This document shows, one piece after another, positions 1 through 9,467 of a stretch of DNA of 64,000 nt. The position numbers and the translations under genes are program-made. The DNA is taken from assembly GCA_965230565.1 (NCBI GenBank), contig CBDDLH010000016.1, positions 930,001 to 994,000 on the forward strand, given 5' to 3'. The notes beneath the pieces were generated by a model. The model had not been told where the DNA came from. It worked only from the letters and a program-made list of their open reading frames with translations, and did no database searches. Numbering within the stretch: position 1 is the stretch's first letter; every line of letters starts with the position of its first letter. Source of the stretch: BCD1 sp965230565. Its GTDB lineage: Bacteria; Bacteroidota; Bacteroidia; Chitinophagales; Saprospiraceae.

Positions 1-3000
1 TGAATTCAATCGAACTGGAATAGTCACTGATTTCAAAAAAGCCCCATCCATTGCCATTTTTACTGATGAGATGACGAGCATTTGTCAACATCCCAGCGAC
101 GTTAATACTCTGTCTGGCTTTATAATTCTCAATATTTTCCAGTTCGCAAGTGGTGAAGTTATCTATCTCTAAACGATAATCATCCAAAGGATGGCCGGAG
201 ATATAAATCCCTGTTACTGCTTTCTCCCTGTTCAACTCCTCAATAAGCGGCCAAGGCGGCTGTTCAGGCATTTTAGGCTCGGGAATCATGATATCTTCAC
301 TGTCTCCAAAAAGGGAATTAGACGATTGTGCTTTCTGGTTTTGATAGGCATTTCCATAACGCAACGCATGTTCAACAAGTGTGTCGAATTTCTCTGACGG
401 AGCAAAATACTGAGACCTTGATACTCCTTCAAAACAATCCAGAGCCCCCCCATTCACAAGGCTTTCCATTACCTTTTTATTCACAGAACGAAGATTGAGC
501 CTGCGCATCATATCAAAAACATTCTTAAATGAACCATTTTCCCGTTCTTCCAGAATCGACTCTACCGGCCCCTCTCCCACTCCCTTAAGAGCAGAAAGTC
601 CAAATCGCACATGACCTTCACTATTTACTGAAAAGTCAGAAACACTTTCATTCACATCGGGTCCTAACACTGTCAAGCCAATAGCTTTACATTCTCTAAG
701 GAAGAAAGTAATCTTGGTGATATCATTTTTATTCCTGGTCAATACAGCAGCCATAAATTCTGCCGGATAGTGAGCTTTCAAATAGGCAGTCTGGAAAGCA
801 ATAAAAGCATAACAGGTTGAATGAGACTTATTGAAAGCATAAGATGCAAAAGCTTCCCAGTCTTTCCACACCTTGTCCAATACATCCTTGGGGTGACCAT
901 TGGATTCTCCACCCTCGATGAATTTGGGATAAAGAGCATCAATGATGTCTTTCTTTTTCTTACCCATCCCCTTACGCAGCATATCCGCCTGACCTTTGGT
1001 GAAGTTGGCCAGTTTCTGGCTCAAAAGCATCACCTGCTCCTGGTAAACCGTAATTCCATAAGTCTCTTTCAGATACTCTTCCATATCGGGAAGATCATAA
1101 GTAATGGGCGACCTTCCATGCTTGCGTTCAATAAACTCCGGGATATACTCCAATGGACCAGGACGGTAAAGGGCGTTCATCGCAATAAGATCCTCAAAAG
1201 TTGAAGGCACCAGGTTTTTCATGTGTTTTTGCATCCCGGGACTCTCATATTGGAATATCCCAACGGTCTCCCCTCGCTGGAAAAGCTCATAAGTCTTTTG
1301 GTCTGTTAGACTTATCTTATCCATATCCAATTCAACGCCATGATTTTCCTTGATCATTTTGACCGCATCCTTAATTATGGAAAGGGTTTTTAATCCAAGG
1401 AAATCCATCTTCAGCAAACCGGCATCCTCCGCAACACTATTATCAAACTGGGTTACCAGCATCCCAGTATCCTTATCCGCTTTTACGGGCACATATTTGG
1501 TTATTTCATCCGGTGTAATCACCACCCCACAAGCATGAATTCCCGTATTTCTTACCGATCCCTCCAGTTTTTTGGCCGTCTGGATCATATCGGAAATTTG
1601 CCCTCCTTCCTCGGCTAATTGTCGGAATTGATTGGCCTTATCCACATCCTCTCCGTTCATGGATCCTTTCAATTTCGCATCAATGCCTCCATCAGCCAAA
1701 ACCTTGTTCAGGGTTGCTTTAAGATGCGTAGGAAAAGTCTTTGCAACACGATCTACCTCAGGCAGGGGTACATCCATTACACGCCCCACATCCCTCAACG
1801 ACATCCTTGCAGCCATCGTACCATAGGTAACGATCTGGGCCACCTGATTCTGACCATATTTATCAATAACATAGTCGATTACCTTCTGTCGACCTTCATC
1901 ATCAAAATCAATATCGATATCCGGCATGGATACACGTTCCGGGTTCAGGAATCGCTCAAAAAGCAGATCGTACTTGATAGGGTCGATATTCGTAATCCCA
2001 TTGCAATACGCCACCGCTGAACCCGCAGCAGATCCCCTGCCCGGTCCAACGGAAACGCCCATATCCCGGGCAGTCGTTGTAAAATCCTGAACAATAAGAA
2101 AATAACCGGGATACCCGGAAGCTTCAATTACCTTCAACTCAAAATCGAGGCGTTCCTTTATCGCCGGCGTTATTGTACCATAACGTTTCTTTGCCCCTTC
2201 GTAAGTCAGGTGTCTAAGATAATCATCCTGGTTTTTAAAGCCTTGCGGAAGCGGGAAGGCAGGCAGTAGAATATCACGTGCCAACTGAAGGCTATCGATC
2301 TTATCGAAGATCTCGATGGTATTATCAATGGATTCAGGAACATCCCCAAAAAGGGTGCTCATTTCCTGTTTGGTCTTAAAATAAAAATCAGAGCTGGGGA
2401 ACTTGAATCGATTGGTTTCATCGATCAAACTGGCCGTATTGATACACAACAATACATCATGTGGGGAAGCGTCTTCCTCCTCTACATAATGCGAATCATT
2501 GGTAGCAATTATTTTGAGGTCATACTTCCGGGCGAATTTGATCAACTCCTGATTGATATCTTCCTGGCTAACTCCACTGCCATCAATATTTTCAAGCCCC
2601 TGATGTCTTTGCAATTCGATATAAAAATCCTCCCCAAAACGTTCTTTCCACCATTTAACCAGATTTTCTGCTTTTTCCATTTGACCATGCAAAATGGCCT
2701 GTGGAATTTCCGCCCCGATACAACAACTTGTAGCAATGATCCCCTCTGAATATTTATCCAGTAATTCCTTATCAATCCGCGGAAACTTACCATAAGTTCC
2801 CTCAATAAATCCTAGAGAACACAGCTTCGAAAGATTTTCGTAGCCTCTGGCATTTTTGGCCAGCAATAACTGGTGGTACCGGTTGTCCTTTTCTCCTTTC
2901 GCCCTTGAAAATGTCTTTTTATGCCTGTCCTCCACCATATAAAATTCACAACCGATCATCGGTTTCAGATCTCGCTTATTGGCTTCGGAAACGAACTTGA

Positions 3001-3145
3001 AAGCACCAAACATATTACCATGATCCGTCAAAGCGACTCCCTTTTGACCGTCGGCCTTGGCTTTATCCATCATAGCAGAAATGCTCGCTGCTCCGTCAAG
3101 CAAGGAAAATTGTGTATGGCAATGCAGGTGTACGAAATCAGACAT
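1..3145 (-). CDS. dnaE: DNA polymerase III alpha subunit, 3' end cut off by the window
   Basis: Catalytic subunit of the replicative DNA polymerase. The frame is open from the ATG at 3145 through base 1, about 1048 residues. The N-terminal PHP domain begins with HLHCHTQFSLLDGA and carries ALTDHGNMFG. The polymerase core shows GPGRGSAAGS and the catalytic aspartates in PDIDIDFDDEGR. The helix-hairpin region and the beginning of the OB fold (VAGMLTNARH) are visible before the edge, so only the OB end and C-terminal tail are missing. The gene is transcribed divergently from the MFS gene, with about 250 bases between the starts. I see no clear TAnnTTTG promoter for it. Family assignment is secure from the motifs; full length cannot be judged. 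Confidence 0.96.
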   Translation of the reverse strand, partial: MSDFVHLHCHTQFSLLDGAASISAMMDKAKADGQKGVALTDHGNMFGAFKFVSEANKRDLKPMIGCEFYMVEDRHKKTFSRAKGEKDNRYHQLLLAKNARGYENLSKLCSLGFIEGTYGKFPRIDKELLDKYSEGIIATSCCIGAEIPQAILHGQMEKAENLVKWWKERFGEDFYIELQRHQGLENIDGSGVSQEDINQELIKFARKYDLKIIATNDSHYVEEEDASPHDVLLCINTASLIDETNRFKFPSSDFYFKTKQEMSTLFGDVPESIDNTIEIFDKIDSLQLARDILLPAFPLPQGFKNQDDYLRHLTYEGAKKRYGTITPAIKERLDFELKVIEASGYPGYFLIVQDFTTTARDMGVSVGPGRGSAAGSAVAYCNGITNIDPIKYDLLFERFLNPERVSMPDIDIDFDDEGRQKVIDYVIDKYGQNQVAQIVTYGTMAARMSLRDVGRVMDVPLPEVDRVAKTFPTHLKATLNKVLADGGIDAKLKGSMNGEDVDKANQFRQLAEEGGQISDMIQTAKKLEGSVRNTGIHACGVVITPDEITKYVPVKADKDTGMLVTQFDNSVAEDAGLLKMDFLGLKTLSIIKDAVKMIKENHGVELDMDKISLTDQKTYELFQRGETVGIFQYESPGMQKHMKNLVPSTFEDLIAMNALYRPGPLEYIPEFIERKHGRSPITYDLPDMEEYLKETYGITVYQEQVMLLSQKLANFTKGQADMLRKGMGKKKKDIIDALYPKFIEGGESNGHPKDVLDKVWKDWEAFASYAFNKSHSTCYAFIAFQTAYLKAHYPAEFMAAVLTRNKNDITKITFFLRECKAIGLTVLGPDVNESVSDFSVNSEGHVRFGLSALKGVGEGPVESILEERENGSFKNVFDMMRRLNLRSVNKKVMESLVNGGALDCFEGVSRSQYFAPSEKFDTLVEHALRYGNAYQNQKAQSSNSLFGDSEDIMIPEPKMPEQPPWPLIEELNREKAVTGIYISGHPLDDYRLEIDNFTTCELENIENYKARQSINVAGMLTNARHLISKNGNGWGFFEISDYSSSIEF

Positions 3146-3387
3146 GGTTTCAATTTTAATTATAACAAAGGCGTTTCTTGTTGGTTATCCGCTGTACGGT
3201 TTTAAGTAATTCCCTTTACGAGAAAAGGCGATTCGCAGTGCCGGGTCGGCAGTTCAGGATTTGGTGGTGGCAATAAAAAAATGCCTTTTTTCTTTGAAAA
3301 CCCTAAATTAAACAATTCCTCAAAAACCGACACTCGATTAACACAAAAAGTTTTCCACATAGCTGGCCATTAATCGGCAGCAAAATG

Positions 3388-3395
3388 TATCTTTG
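3388..3395 (+). promoter_or_regulatory. Bacteroidota -7 element TATCTTTG abutting the MFS start
   Basis: TATCTTTG matches TAnnTTTG exactly and ends three bases before the ATG at 3399. No good TTTG -33 box lies at the expected distance. If it is used, the mRNA would be nearly leaderless. It could be chance. Confidence 0.4.
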
Positions 3396-3398
3396 GCG

Positions 3399-4586
3399 AT
3401 GCAAAAAAATACACAGGCGCTTTTCACTTATCAGTTCTTCGTACTCTGCCTGAGTACAGCCCTGTTTTCTGCAAGTTTCAACATGATCATTCCGGAATTA
3501 CCAGACTTCCTTACCGACCTTGGAGGAGCAGAATACAAAGGACTGATCATTGGCCTGTTTACTTTGACCGCAGGCCTTTCCAGGCCTTTAAGTGGTAAAT
3601 TAACCGACACGGTAGGCAGGATTCCGGTAATGGTCATCGGTACCCTGGTCTGTGTTGTTGCCAGCCTGTTTTATCCATTTGTTCTTTCTGTAACTGCTTT
3701 TTTGGCCCTTAGGTTATTCCACGGGTTTTCAACCGGTTTTAAACCTACAGCTACTACAGCCTATGTCGCGGATATTGTTCCTCCTACAAGAGTTGGTGAA
3801 GCCATGGGAATCCTTGGAATAAGCATGAACTTTGGTGCCTCCATCGCCCCGCCCATTGGTAGTTACTTCGCCTTAATCTGGTCACTGGATGTTATGTTTT
3901 ACATCTCTTCCGGGTTAGCGATTCTTTCTGTTTTGTTGTTAATTGGGCTCAAAGAAACCCATGAGGACAAACAACCTCTCAGCTGGTCTTCCTTCAAAAT
4001 TACCCTTACAGATGTATATGACCCGACAGCGATTGCTCCTGGGATAGTTACTGTATTCACCTATTGTGGCTTTGGGGTAATGCTGACCATTGTGCCCGAT
4101 CAGAGTACCTACGTTGGTCTTGAAAATAAAGGTTTATTCTTCACTGTATTCACTGTAGCTTCCATCGCATCCCGATTTTTTGCAGGTAAAACTTCAGACA
4201 TCTACGGGCCGATCATTGTAATGAAGGTCGCAGCTTTAATCATTGCTGCCGGCATGGTAGTTATGGGTTTGGCTACCACTCCTTTGTTATTGATGACAGG
4301 TTCGGGAATCCTGGGCTTTGGTGCAGGCATGAATTCACCGGCTGTTTTTGCATGGGCCATCGAGCGTTGCAGTCCTGCCCACCGCGGAAGAGCCATGGCT
4401 ACTGTTTACATTGCACTTGAAATCGGTATTGGAATGGGTGCCGTTATTTCTGCCTGGATCTACAACAATGATTACGGTAGATTTGATGATACATTTTTTG
4501 CATTTGCCGGTTTAGCCCTGGTTTCTCCTTTTTATTTACAATTCATTTTCAAAGACAAAATCGGACGCCCAAACCGGCACATGTGA
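3399..4586 (+). CDS. MFS transporter
   Basis: Inner-membrane major facilitator superfamily permease of 395 residues, of unknown substrate. It has about 12 hydrophobic segments and a typical MFS loop after the second segment (GKLTDTVGRIP), with a weaker counterpart in the second half (GKTSDIYGP). The ATG at 3399 is preferred over the in-frame TTG at 3393. The TTG lies inside a good TAnnTTTG element, so a transcript from that promoter would start at or next to the ATG. The gene is monocistronic, divergent from dnaE, and followed by the separately promoted M61 peptidase. The drug/sugar/metabolite class cannot be told from sequence alone. Confidence 0.9.
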   Translation: MQKNTQALFTYQFFVLCLSTALFSASFNMIIPELPDFLTDLGGAEYKGLIIGLFTLTAGLSRPLSGKLTDTVGRIPVMVIGTLVCVVASLFYPFVLSVTAFLALRLFHGFSTGFKPTATTAYVADIVPPTRVGEAMGILGISMNFGASIAPPIGSYFALIWSLDVMFYISSGLAILSVLLLIGLKETHEDKQPLSWSSFKITLTDVYDPTAIAPGIVTVFTYCGFGVMLTIVPDQSTYVGLENKGLFFTVFTVASIASRFFAGKTSDIYGPIIVMKVAALIIAAGMVVMGLATTPLLLMTGSGILGFGAGMNSPAVFAWAIERCSPAHRGRAMATVYIALEIGIGMGAVISAWIYNNDYGRFDDTFFAFAGLALVSPFYLQFIFKDKIGRPNRHM

Positions 4587-4647
4587 ATTTTTCAGGACTG
4601 ATTGCATTCGATTTTAGACCAATACTTCTTTTCACTGGACAAAAATA

Positions 4648-4680
4648 TTTGACAGAAACAACCTCCTCTTATTATTTTTG
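4648..4680 (+). promoter_or_regulatory. Promoter of the M61 peptidase gene (-33 TTTG, -7 TATTTTTG)
   Basis: TTTG at 4648-4651 and TATTTTTG at 4673-4680 are separated by 21 bases, the arrangement expected for the primary sigma factor of Bacteroidota. It predicts a leader of roughly 145 nucleotides before the ATG at 4833. Confidence 0.65.
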
Positions 4681-4832
4681 TCTTTGTTAGAAACTTCTAT
4701 TGAAACATTTCTGAAGTTTTAAAATTCACCTCATCATCATAAAAAAAATAACTGGTTGCTACATGATCAGTGTTCATTGGAACTGGTCTATTGCGAGCCT
4801 GTATTCATTTTTTTAATTTTAAATCACCTGAC

Positions 4833-6698
4833 ATGAAAAAATTTCAAATTGCCCTTTTGGGCTTACTGCTTGCTGCATTCACTTTACAAGCTAATGAATA
4901 CCCCGAACCTGTAATTGAAAATGGATATCGCTATTATGTGGATCTCGATAATATTGAAGACGATAAAGTATCCATTGATCTAATCGCACCAAAAATCAAA
5001 AAGTCTTCCATTACCTTCTACATGCCCAAGATTATCCCAGGTACCTATACGGTGTATGATTTTGGTCGTTTTATAAGTGACTTTAAGGCTTTTGACAAAA
5101 GTGGCAACGAATTACCAGTCACTCACCAGGAGGTCAATGCCTGGGAAATCAGTAATGCCAAATCCCTGCACAAAGTTTCTTACAAAGTAGACGACACTTT
5201 TGATGATAATCCTGGAAAAGCTGTATATGGCATGTCCGGAACAAATATCGAAGCTGGAAAGAATGTCGTTTTGAATGGCCATGGATTTTACGGATATTTT
5301 GAAGGCATGAAACAAGTACCGTATGAGATCAATGTCAACCGGCCCAAGGATTTTTATGGTTCTTCTGCGCTCATTCCAGTAAGAAATACAACTAGTTTGG
5401 ACACGTATACTACTGATTCCTACAATCATCTGGCTGATACGCCCATGATGTATTGCAAACCGGATACCACCGTCATTGAGGTTGCCGGAGCTGAGGTCCT
5501 GGTTTCTGTTTTTTCACCTTCCGGTAATGTGGAGTCTAAATTTTTAGCTGAAAAAATCACTCCTCTGCTAAAAGCACAAAAAGACTATCTGGGAGGTGAA
5601 CTTCCCGTAGAAAAGTACGCCTTTGTTATGTATTTCCTCACGCCTGAAATGCAACATGTGGGCACCGGTGCTCTGGAACACAATTATTCCTCCTTTTACG
5701 TATTACCGGATATGCCTCAGGAAATGATTGCTCCCTTTATTGTTGATATTGCTGCGCATGAATTCTTTCATATCGTAACGCCTCTGAATGTTCACTCCAA
5801 AGAAATTCACTACTTTGATTTTAATGACCCTGATATGTCCCGTCATTTGTGGATGTACGAAGGTGTAACGGAATATTTCGCACATCATGTTCAGGTGAAT
5901 AGCGGTCTGACGAGTTTTGATGAATTTCTGAATACCATGGCTCAGAAAATCCATCATAACCAGACTCATTATACCGACAGACTTGCCTTTACGGAAATGA
6001 GTCAACATTGTCTGGAGAAATACAGCCATGAATATGGAAACGTTTATGAAAAAGGTGCCCTCATCGGTTTGGCTATTGACGTAGAATTGAGAAGATTATC
6101 CGACGGGAAATACGGTCTGGTCGATCTGATGAAAGAACTTTCTGAAAAGTTTGGCAATCAAAAACCATTCAAGGACAAAAAACTGTTCAAAGAAATCCAA
6201 AAAATGACCTATCCTGAAATTGGAGATTTCTTAAAAACTTATGTAGGAGGCAGTACTCCGCTACCACTGGAGAGCATTTTTGAAAGCGTCGGTGTCAAAT
6301 ATATCGGCCCCGAAAAATACATGGATTTCACGGTTGGGAATGTCGGCATAGGTTATGACCAAAATAGTAACAAGTTATATGTTGACGGGACTGATAACCT
6401 TAATGCCTTTGGGAAGGCTTTAGGATACCAAAAAGGCGATGTATTCCATAAAGTGGGAGGAGAAATGTTGCCTCAAGGTAATTTCCAGCAGTTTTTCAAT
6501 TCGGTGATCTCCAAAATGAAAGAAGGAGAAACCTTTGAGGTAGAGGTTTATCGGAAAGATAAGGACGGGAATGAAAAGCTCGTCACCCTTTCTGCCAAAA
6601 CTATCAAGGTTGAAAAATCAAGACAACCCAGATTGGAGCCTATGAAAAATCCGACTGCTGCTCAGTTGAAATTACGCAAGGATTGGGTTGGTAAATAA
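4833..6698 (+). CDS. M61 family glycyl-aminopeptidase-like metallopeptidase with PDZ domain
   Basis: Exported zinc peptidase of 621 residues. The start chosen is the ATG at 4833, which gives a signal peptide (MKKFQIALLGLLLAAFTLQA); an in-frame ATG-less extension to 4770 does not look like one. After an N-terminal beta domain, the zinc site HEFFH is at residues 309-313, followed by a WMYEGVTEYFAHH segment that should supply the glutamate ligand. The C-terminal ~110 residues resemble the PDZ domain usual in M61 proteins. It has its own promoter and a strong terminator, so it is monocistronic. The family is clear; the periplasmic substrate is unknown. Confidence 0.9.
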   Translation: MKKFQIALLGLLLAAFTLQANEYPEPVIENGYRYYVDLDNIEDDKVSIDLIAPKIKKSSITFYMPKIIPGTYTVYDFGRFISDFKAFDKSGNELPVTHQEVNAWEISNAKSLHKVSYKVDDTFDDNPGKAVYGMSGTNIEAGKNVVLNGHGFYGYFEGMKQVPYEINVNRPKDFYGSSALIPVRNTTSLDTYTTDSYNHLADTPMMYCKPDTTVIEVAGAEVLVSVFSPSGNVESKFLAEKITPLLKAQKDYLGGELPVEKYAFVMYFLTPEMQHVGTGALEHNYSSFYVLPDMPQEMIAPFIVDIAAHEFFHIVTPLNVHSKEIHYFDFNDPDMSRHLWMYEGVTEYFAHHVQVNSGLTSFDEFLNTMAQKIHHNQTHYTDRLAFTEMSQHCLEKYSHEYGNVYEKGALIGLAIDVELRRLSDGKYGLVDLMKELSEKFGNQKPFKDKKLFKEIQKMTYPEIGDFLKTYVGGSTPLPLESIFESVGVKYIGPEKYMDFTVGNVGIGYDQNSNKLYVDGTDNLNAFGKALGYQKGDVFHKVGGEMLPQGNFQQFFNSVISKMKEGETFEVEVYRKDKDGNEKLVTLSAKTIKVEKSRQPRLEPMKNPTAAQLKLRKDWVGK

Positions 6699-6718
6699 AC
6701 CATAAACAAACATGTGTC

Positions 6719-6757
6719 ATCCCAAATTTTGGTTAAAACCAAAATTTGGGATTTTTG
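6719..6757 (+). terminator. Rho-independent terminator after the M61 peptidase
   Basis: A perfect 15-bp stem (6719-6733 with 6738-6752) with a TAAA loop, followed by a T run, 20 bases after the stop. Confidence 0.85.
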
Positions 6758-6930
6758 TGTGCCTAAAGGTTATCAAACGAGGTAGCATTGTAGTTGACCT
6801 TGAGAATAAAAACGAAGTTCACTTTTGAGGACCGAAAAACACCAAAATGTTCCCTAATTGCCGTAAAATGGTTTAAAATATTTAGCTCCACTATATAATG
6901 TCAGGAGGTTTGTTAATGCCAGGCTACAAG

Positions 6931-6970
6931 AAAACATCCCGAATTTTGACAAGTGTCAAAATTCGGGATG
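6931..6970 (-). terminator. Terminator of the small membrane-protein gene
   Basis: A perfect 16-bp stem, 6935-6950 paired with 6955-6970, loop AAGT. Read on the minus strand it is followed by TTTTCTT, just past the stop at 6979. Confidence 0.8.
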
Positions 6971-6978
6971 AGTCATGT

Positions 6979-7389
6979 TTATGATTTATTCTTTGTTTCA
7001 AGGGGCTCTTCAGTCTCCAGGTCCAGAATCTCTTTTTCCTGCAAGTCCAGGGTTTCTTCTATATTTTCAAGTTCCAAAGTATCCTCCTCTTGCCCTTCCA
7101 GGTATTTAATCGCCTCCTCCTCCGTCATCTTTTTTTCAGGATCTAACCTAATTGCGGACCACTGTCTGCCAACAAGTGCTGAAAAAATACCTAAGCCTGC
7201 TATTTTAAAAGCTGTATAAAAATTTACTCCATCAAACCCGGGAATAATGAAACCAACCACACTCAAAATCAATAAAACGGCAGAAGCTACCAAAAGAGCG
7301 AAGCCTACAGCCATAAAAATTGGAGCATACTTCTTTCGGGTTTCTTTTTGCTTGATATAGTCGACAATCCGATCTATCTTTTCGCGCAT
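6979..7389 (-). CDS. Small two-helix membrane protein, unknown function
   Basis: 136 residues, not recognised as a named family. A basic, lysine-rich N-terminus (residues 1-24) is followed by two membrane segments (about 25-50 and 58-76). The tail from about residue 83 is very acidic and rich in Glu/Leu, likely a cytoplasmic helix or coiled coil. The gene stands alone: its own terminator lies downstream and a 170-base gap separates it from the carboxylase gene upstream, which is on the same strand. The reading frame is supported by the clean hydrophobicity pattern and the terminator position. Confidence 0.7.
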   Translation of the reverse strand: MREKIDRIVDYIKQKETRKKYAPIFMAVGFALLVASAVLLILSVVGFIIPGFDGVNFYTAFKIAGLGIFSALVGRQWSAIRLDPEKKMTEEEAIKYLEGQEEDTLELENIEETLDLQEKEILDLETEEPLETKNKS

Positions 7390-7559
7390 AACAGGTGGTT
7401 TTTAGTTTGCAAAAAAGCTCTCCCTTCAAAACTTATGCAAACTTAATTATCGAGTAATTTCGACTAATAAAATTACACCCAAAACCCCTAAAATCCTACA
7501 AAAGAAGAAATAAAATATACCTGTTATTTTACAATCTGACTAAAGTCTGATCTACTGAT

Positions 7560-9197
7560 TTAAGTTTGAATCACACCAGGATTGAACTTCTCCACCGGAG
7601 CATTATTCGCCATTGTTATACCCTCAGAAATCCACTTCCTCGTTTCCAGAGGGTCGATTATCGCATCCACCCATAGACGGGAGGCTGCGTAATAAGGAGT
7701 GGTCTGATCGTCATACTTTTTGGTTATTCTTTCCAGCAATTCCTTTTCCTGTTCTTCGGTTATTTCTTCTCCACGGGCCTTCATCCCGGCTGTCTGCACC
7801 TGGAGTAAGGTCTTGGCCGCCTGAGCACCTCCCATCACCGCAATTTTTGCCGTAGGCCATGCGACGATCAATCGTGGATCATAAGCTTTTCCGCACATGG
7901 CGTAATTGCCTGCACCGTAAGAATTACCCATTACAATACTGAATTTCGGAACAGTGGAATTAGATACCGCACTCACCATTTTGGCCCCATCCTTGATGAT
8001 ACCTCCATGTTCAGAACGACTACCAACCATGAATCCGGTTACATCGTGCAGGAAAACTAGCGGAATCTTCTTCTGATTGCAATTCATGATAAACCTGGCA
8101 GCCTTATCCGCTGAATCGGAATAAATCACACCTCCGAATTGCATTTCTCCTTTAGCACTTTTTATCAATTGCCTGTTATTAGCCACGATACCAACAGCCC
8201 AGCCATCTATACGTGCATAGGCACAAATGATGGTCTTCCCGTAATCTTTTTTGTAAAACGTCAATTTAGAATCATCCACTAACCGTTTGAGCACTTCTAC
8301 ACTGTCATAGGGTTTGGCCCTGTCTTCCGGAAAGATCGAATAAAGTTCTTCAGGATCCAGCTTTGGAGGCTTGGATTCCTCGCGGCTAAAACCTGCAGAT
8401 TCAAAAGTTCCGAATTTATCTATCAGATCACGGATGGTCGACAAACAGGTTTCGTCATCCGGCATTTTATAATCAGTAACTCCTGAAATATCACTTTGTG
8501 TTTTGGCTCCACCCAAAGTTTCCTTATCCACATCTTCTCCAATGGCAGCCTTAACCAGATATGGTCCTGCCAGGAAAATAGACCCGGTACCTTCAACGAT
8601 CAAGGCTTCATCTGACATGATCGGTAAATAGGCCCCGCCGGCAACGCAACTGCCCATTATTGCAGATATCTGAGGAATTCCCATTGCCGACATCTTTGCG
8701 TTATTCCGAAAAATCCGTCCAAAATGTTCTTTGTCCGGAAAAATTTCATCCTGCATCGGCAAGAAAACACCTGCACTATCGACGAGATAAATGATTGGCA
8801 TACGGTTTTCCATGGCGATTTCCTGCATCCTGAGATTCTTCTTTCCGGCCATAGGAAACCAGGCACCTGCTTTAACCGTGGCATCATTGGCTACGATGAT
8901 ACATTGTCTGCCACTCACATATCCAATCCCGGCTACTACTCCGGCTGCCGGGCAACCACCGTATTCCTCATACATTTCGAAAGCGGCAAAGGCGCCAATT
9001 TCAAGAAAATCACTGCCTTCATCAATCAATGCACTAATTCGCTCTCTTGCGGTCATCTTGCCTTTGTCGTGTTGTTTGGCAATCCGCTTTTCTCCTCCTC
9101 CAAGATAAATTCTTGACAATCTGTGATTCATTTTGGCCATGAGTAATTTCATGGCATCTTCATTCTTGCTTTTTTCGATATCAATTTTTCCGGACAT
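7560..9197 (-). CDS. Acyl-CoA carboxylase carboxyltransferase (beta) subunit, methylcrotonyl/propionyl-CoA type
   Basis: 545 residues, the usual size of PccB/MccB. It transfers CO2 from carboxybiotin to an acyl-CoA. Crotonase-like N and C halves are present, with the oxyanion-forming glycines in GSCVAGGAYLP and in NSYGAGNYAMCG, plus HDVTGFMVG. The VDSAGVFLPMQDEIFPD stretch followed by HFGRIF resembles methylcrotonyl-CoA carboxylases, so leucine breakdown is a plausible role. The biotin-carrying alpha subunit is not within the window. A TATTTTTG element lies 20 bases upstream (9217-9224, minus strand). The exact acyl-CoA cannot be fixed from sequence. Confidence 0.9.
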   Translation of the reverse strand: MSGKIDIEKSKNEDAMKLLMAKMNHRLSRIYLGGGEKRIAKQHDKGKMTARERISALIDEGSDFLEIGAFAAFEMYEEYGGCPAAGVVAGIGYVSGRQCIIVANDATVKAGAWFPMAGKKNLRMQEIAMENRMPIIYLVDSAGVFLPMQDEIFPDKEHFGRIFRNNAKMSAMGIPQISAIMGSCVAGGAYLPIMSDEALIVEGTGSIFLAGPYLVKAAIGEDVDKETLGGAKTQSDISGVTDYKMPDDETCLSTIRDLIDKFGTFESAGFSREESKPPKLDPEELYSIFPEDRAKPYDSVEVLKRLVDDSKLTFYKKDYGKTIICAYARIDGWAVGIVANNRQLIKSAKGEMQFGGVIYSDSADKAARFIMNCNQKKIPLVFLHDVTGFMVGSRSEHGGIIKDGAKMVSAVSNSTVPKFSIVMGNSYGAGNYAMCGKAYDPRLIVAWPTAKIAVMGGAQAAKTLLQVQTAGMKARGEEITEEQEKELLERITKKYDDQTTPYYAASRLWVDAIIDPLETRKWISEGITMANNAPVEKFNPGVIQT

Positions 9198-9216
9198 GTT
9201 TAATTTTTTCGGTTGC

Positions 9217-9224
9217 CAAAAATA
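9217..9224 (-). promoter_or_regulatory. Candidate -7 element TATTTTTG of the acyl-CoA carboxylase gene
   Basis: An exact TAnnTTTG match on the minus strand, 20 bases before the ATG. No convincing -33 box. Confidence 0.4.
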
Positions 9225-9467
9225 AAAAGATTTATGGAACGGTTATACATCTTTTTACATCAAGCATTATTCGACTTTAGCATTTTATCAGAATCCCGGG
9301 AAACAAATTTTGAAACCCTTTGAAATGAGACAATAAACGAATAAAGATTGTTTAAGAAAAAAATCACATTCCCAGCGAAGGATTATACTTGAAATGTTGT
9401 CTTATAAATTAAACCAATCCCAAATCCATTGTTCAAACATTTTATTTTCAAGCAAAATCTACCATTT

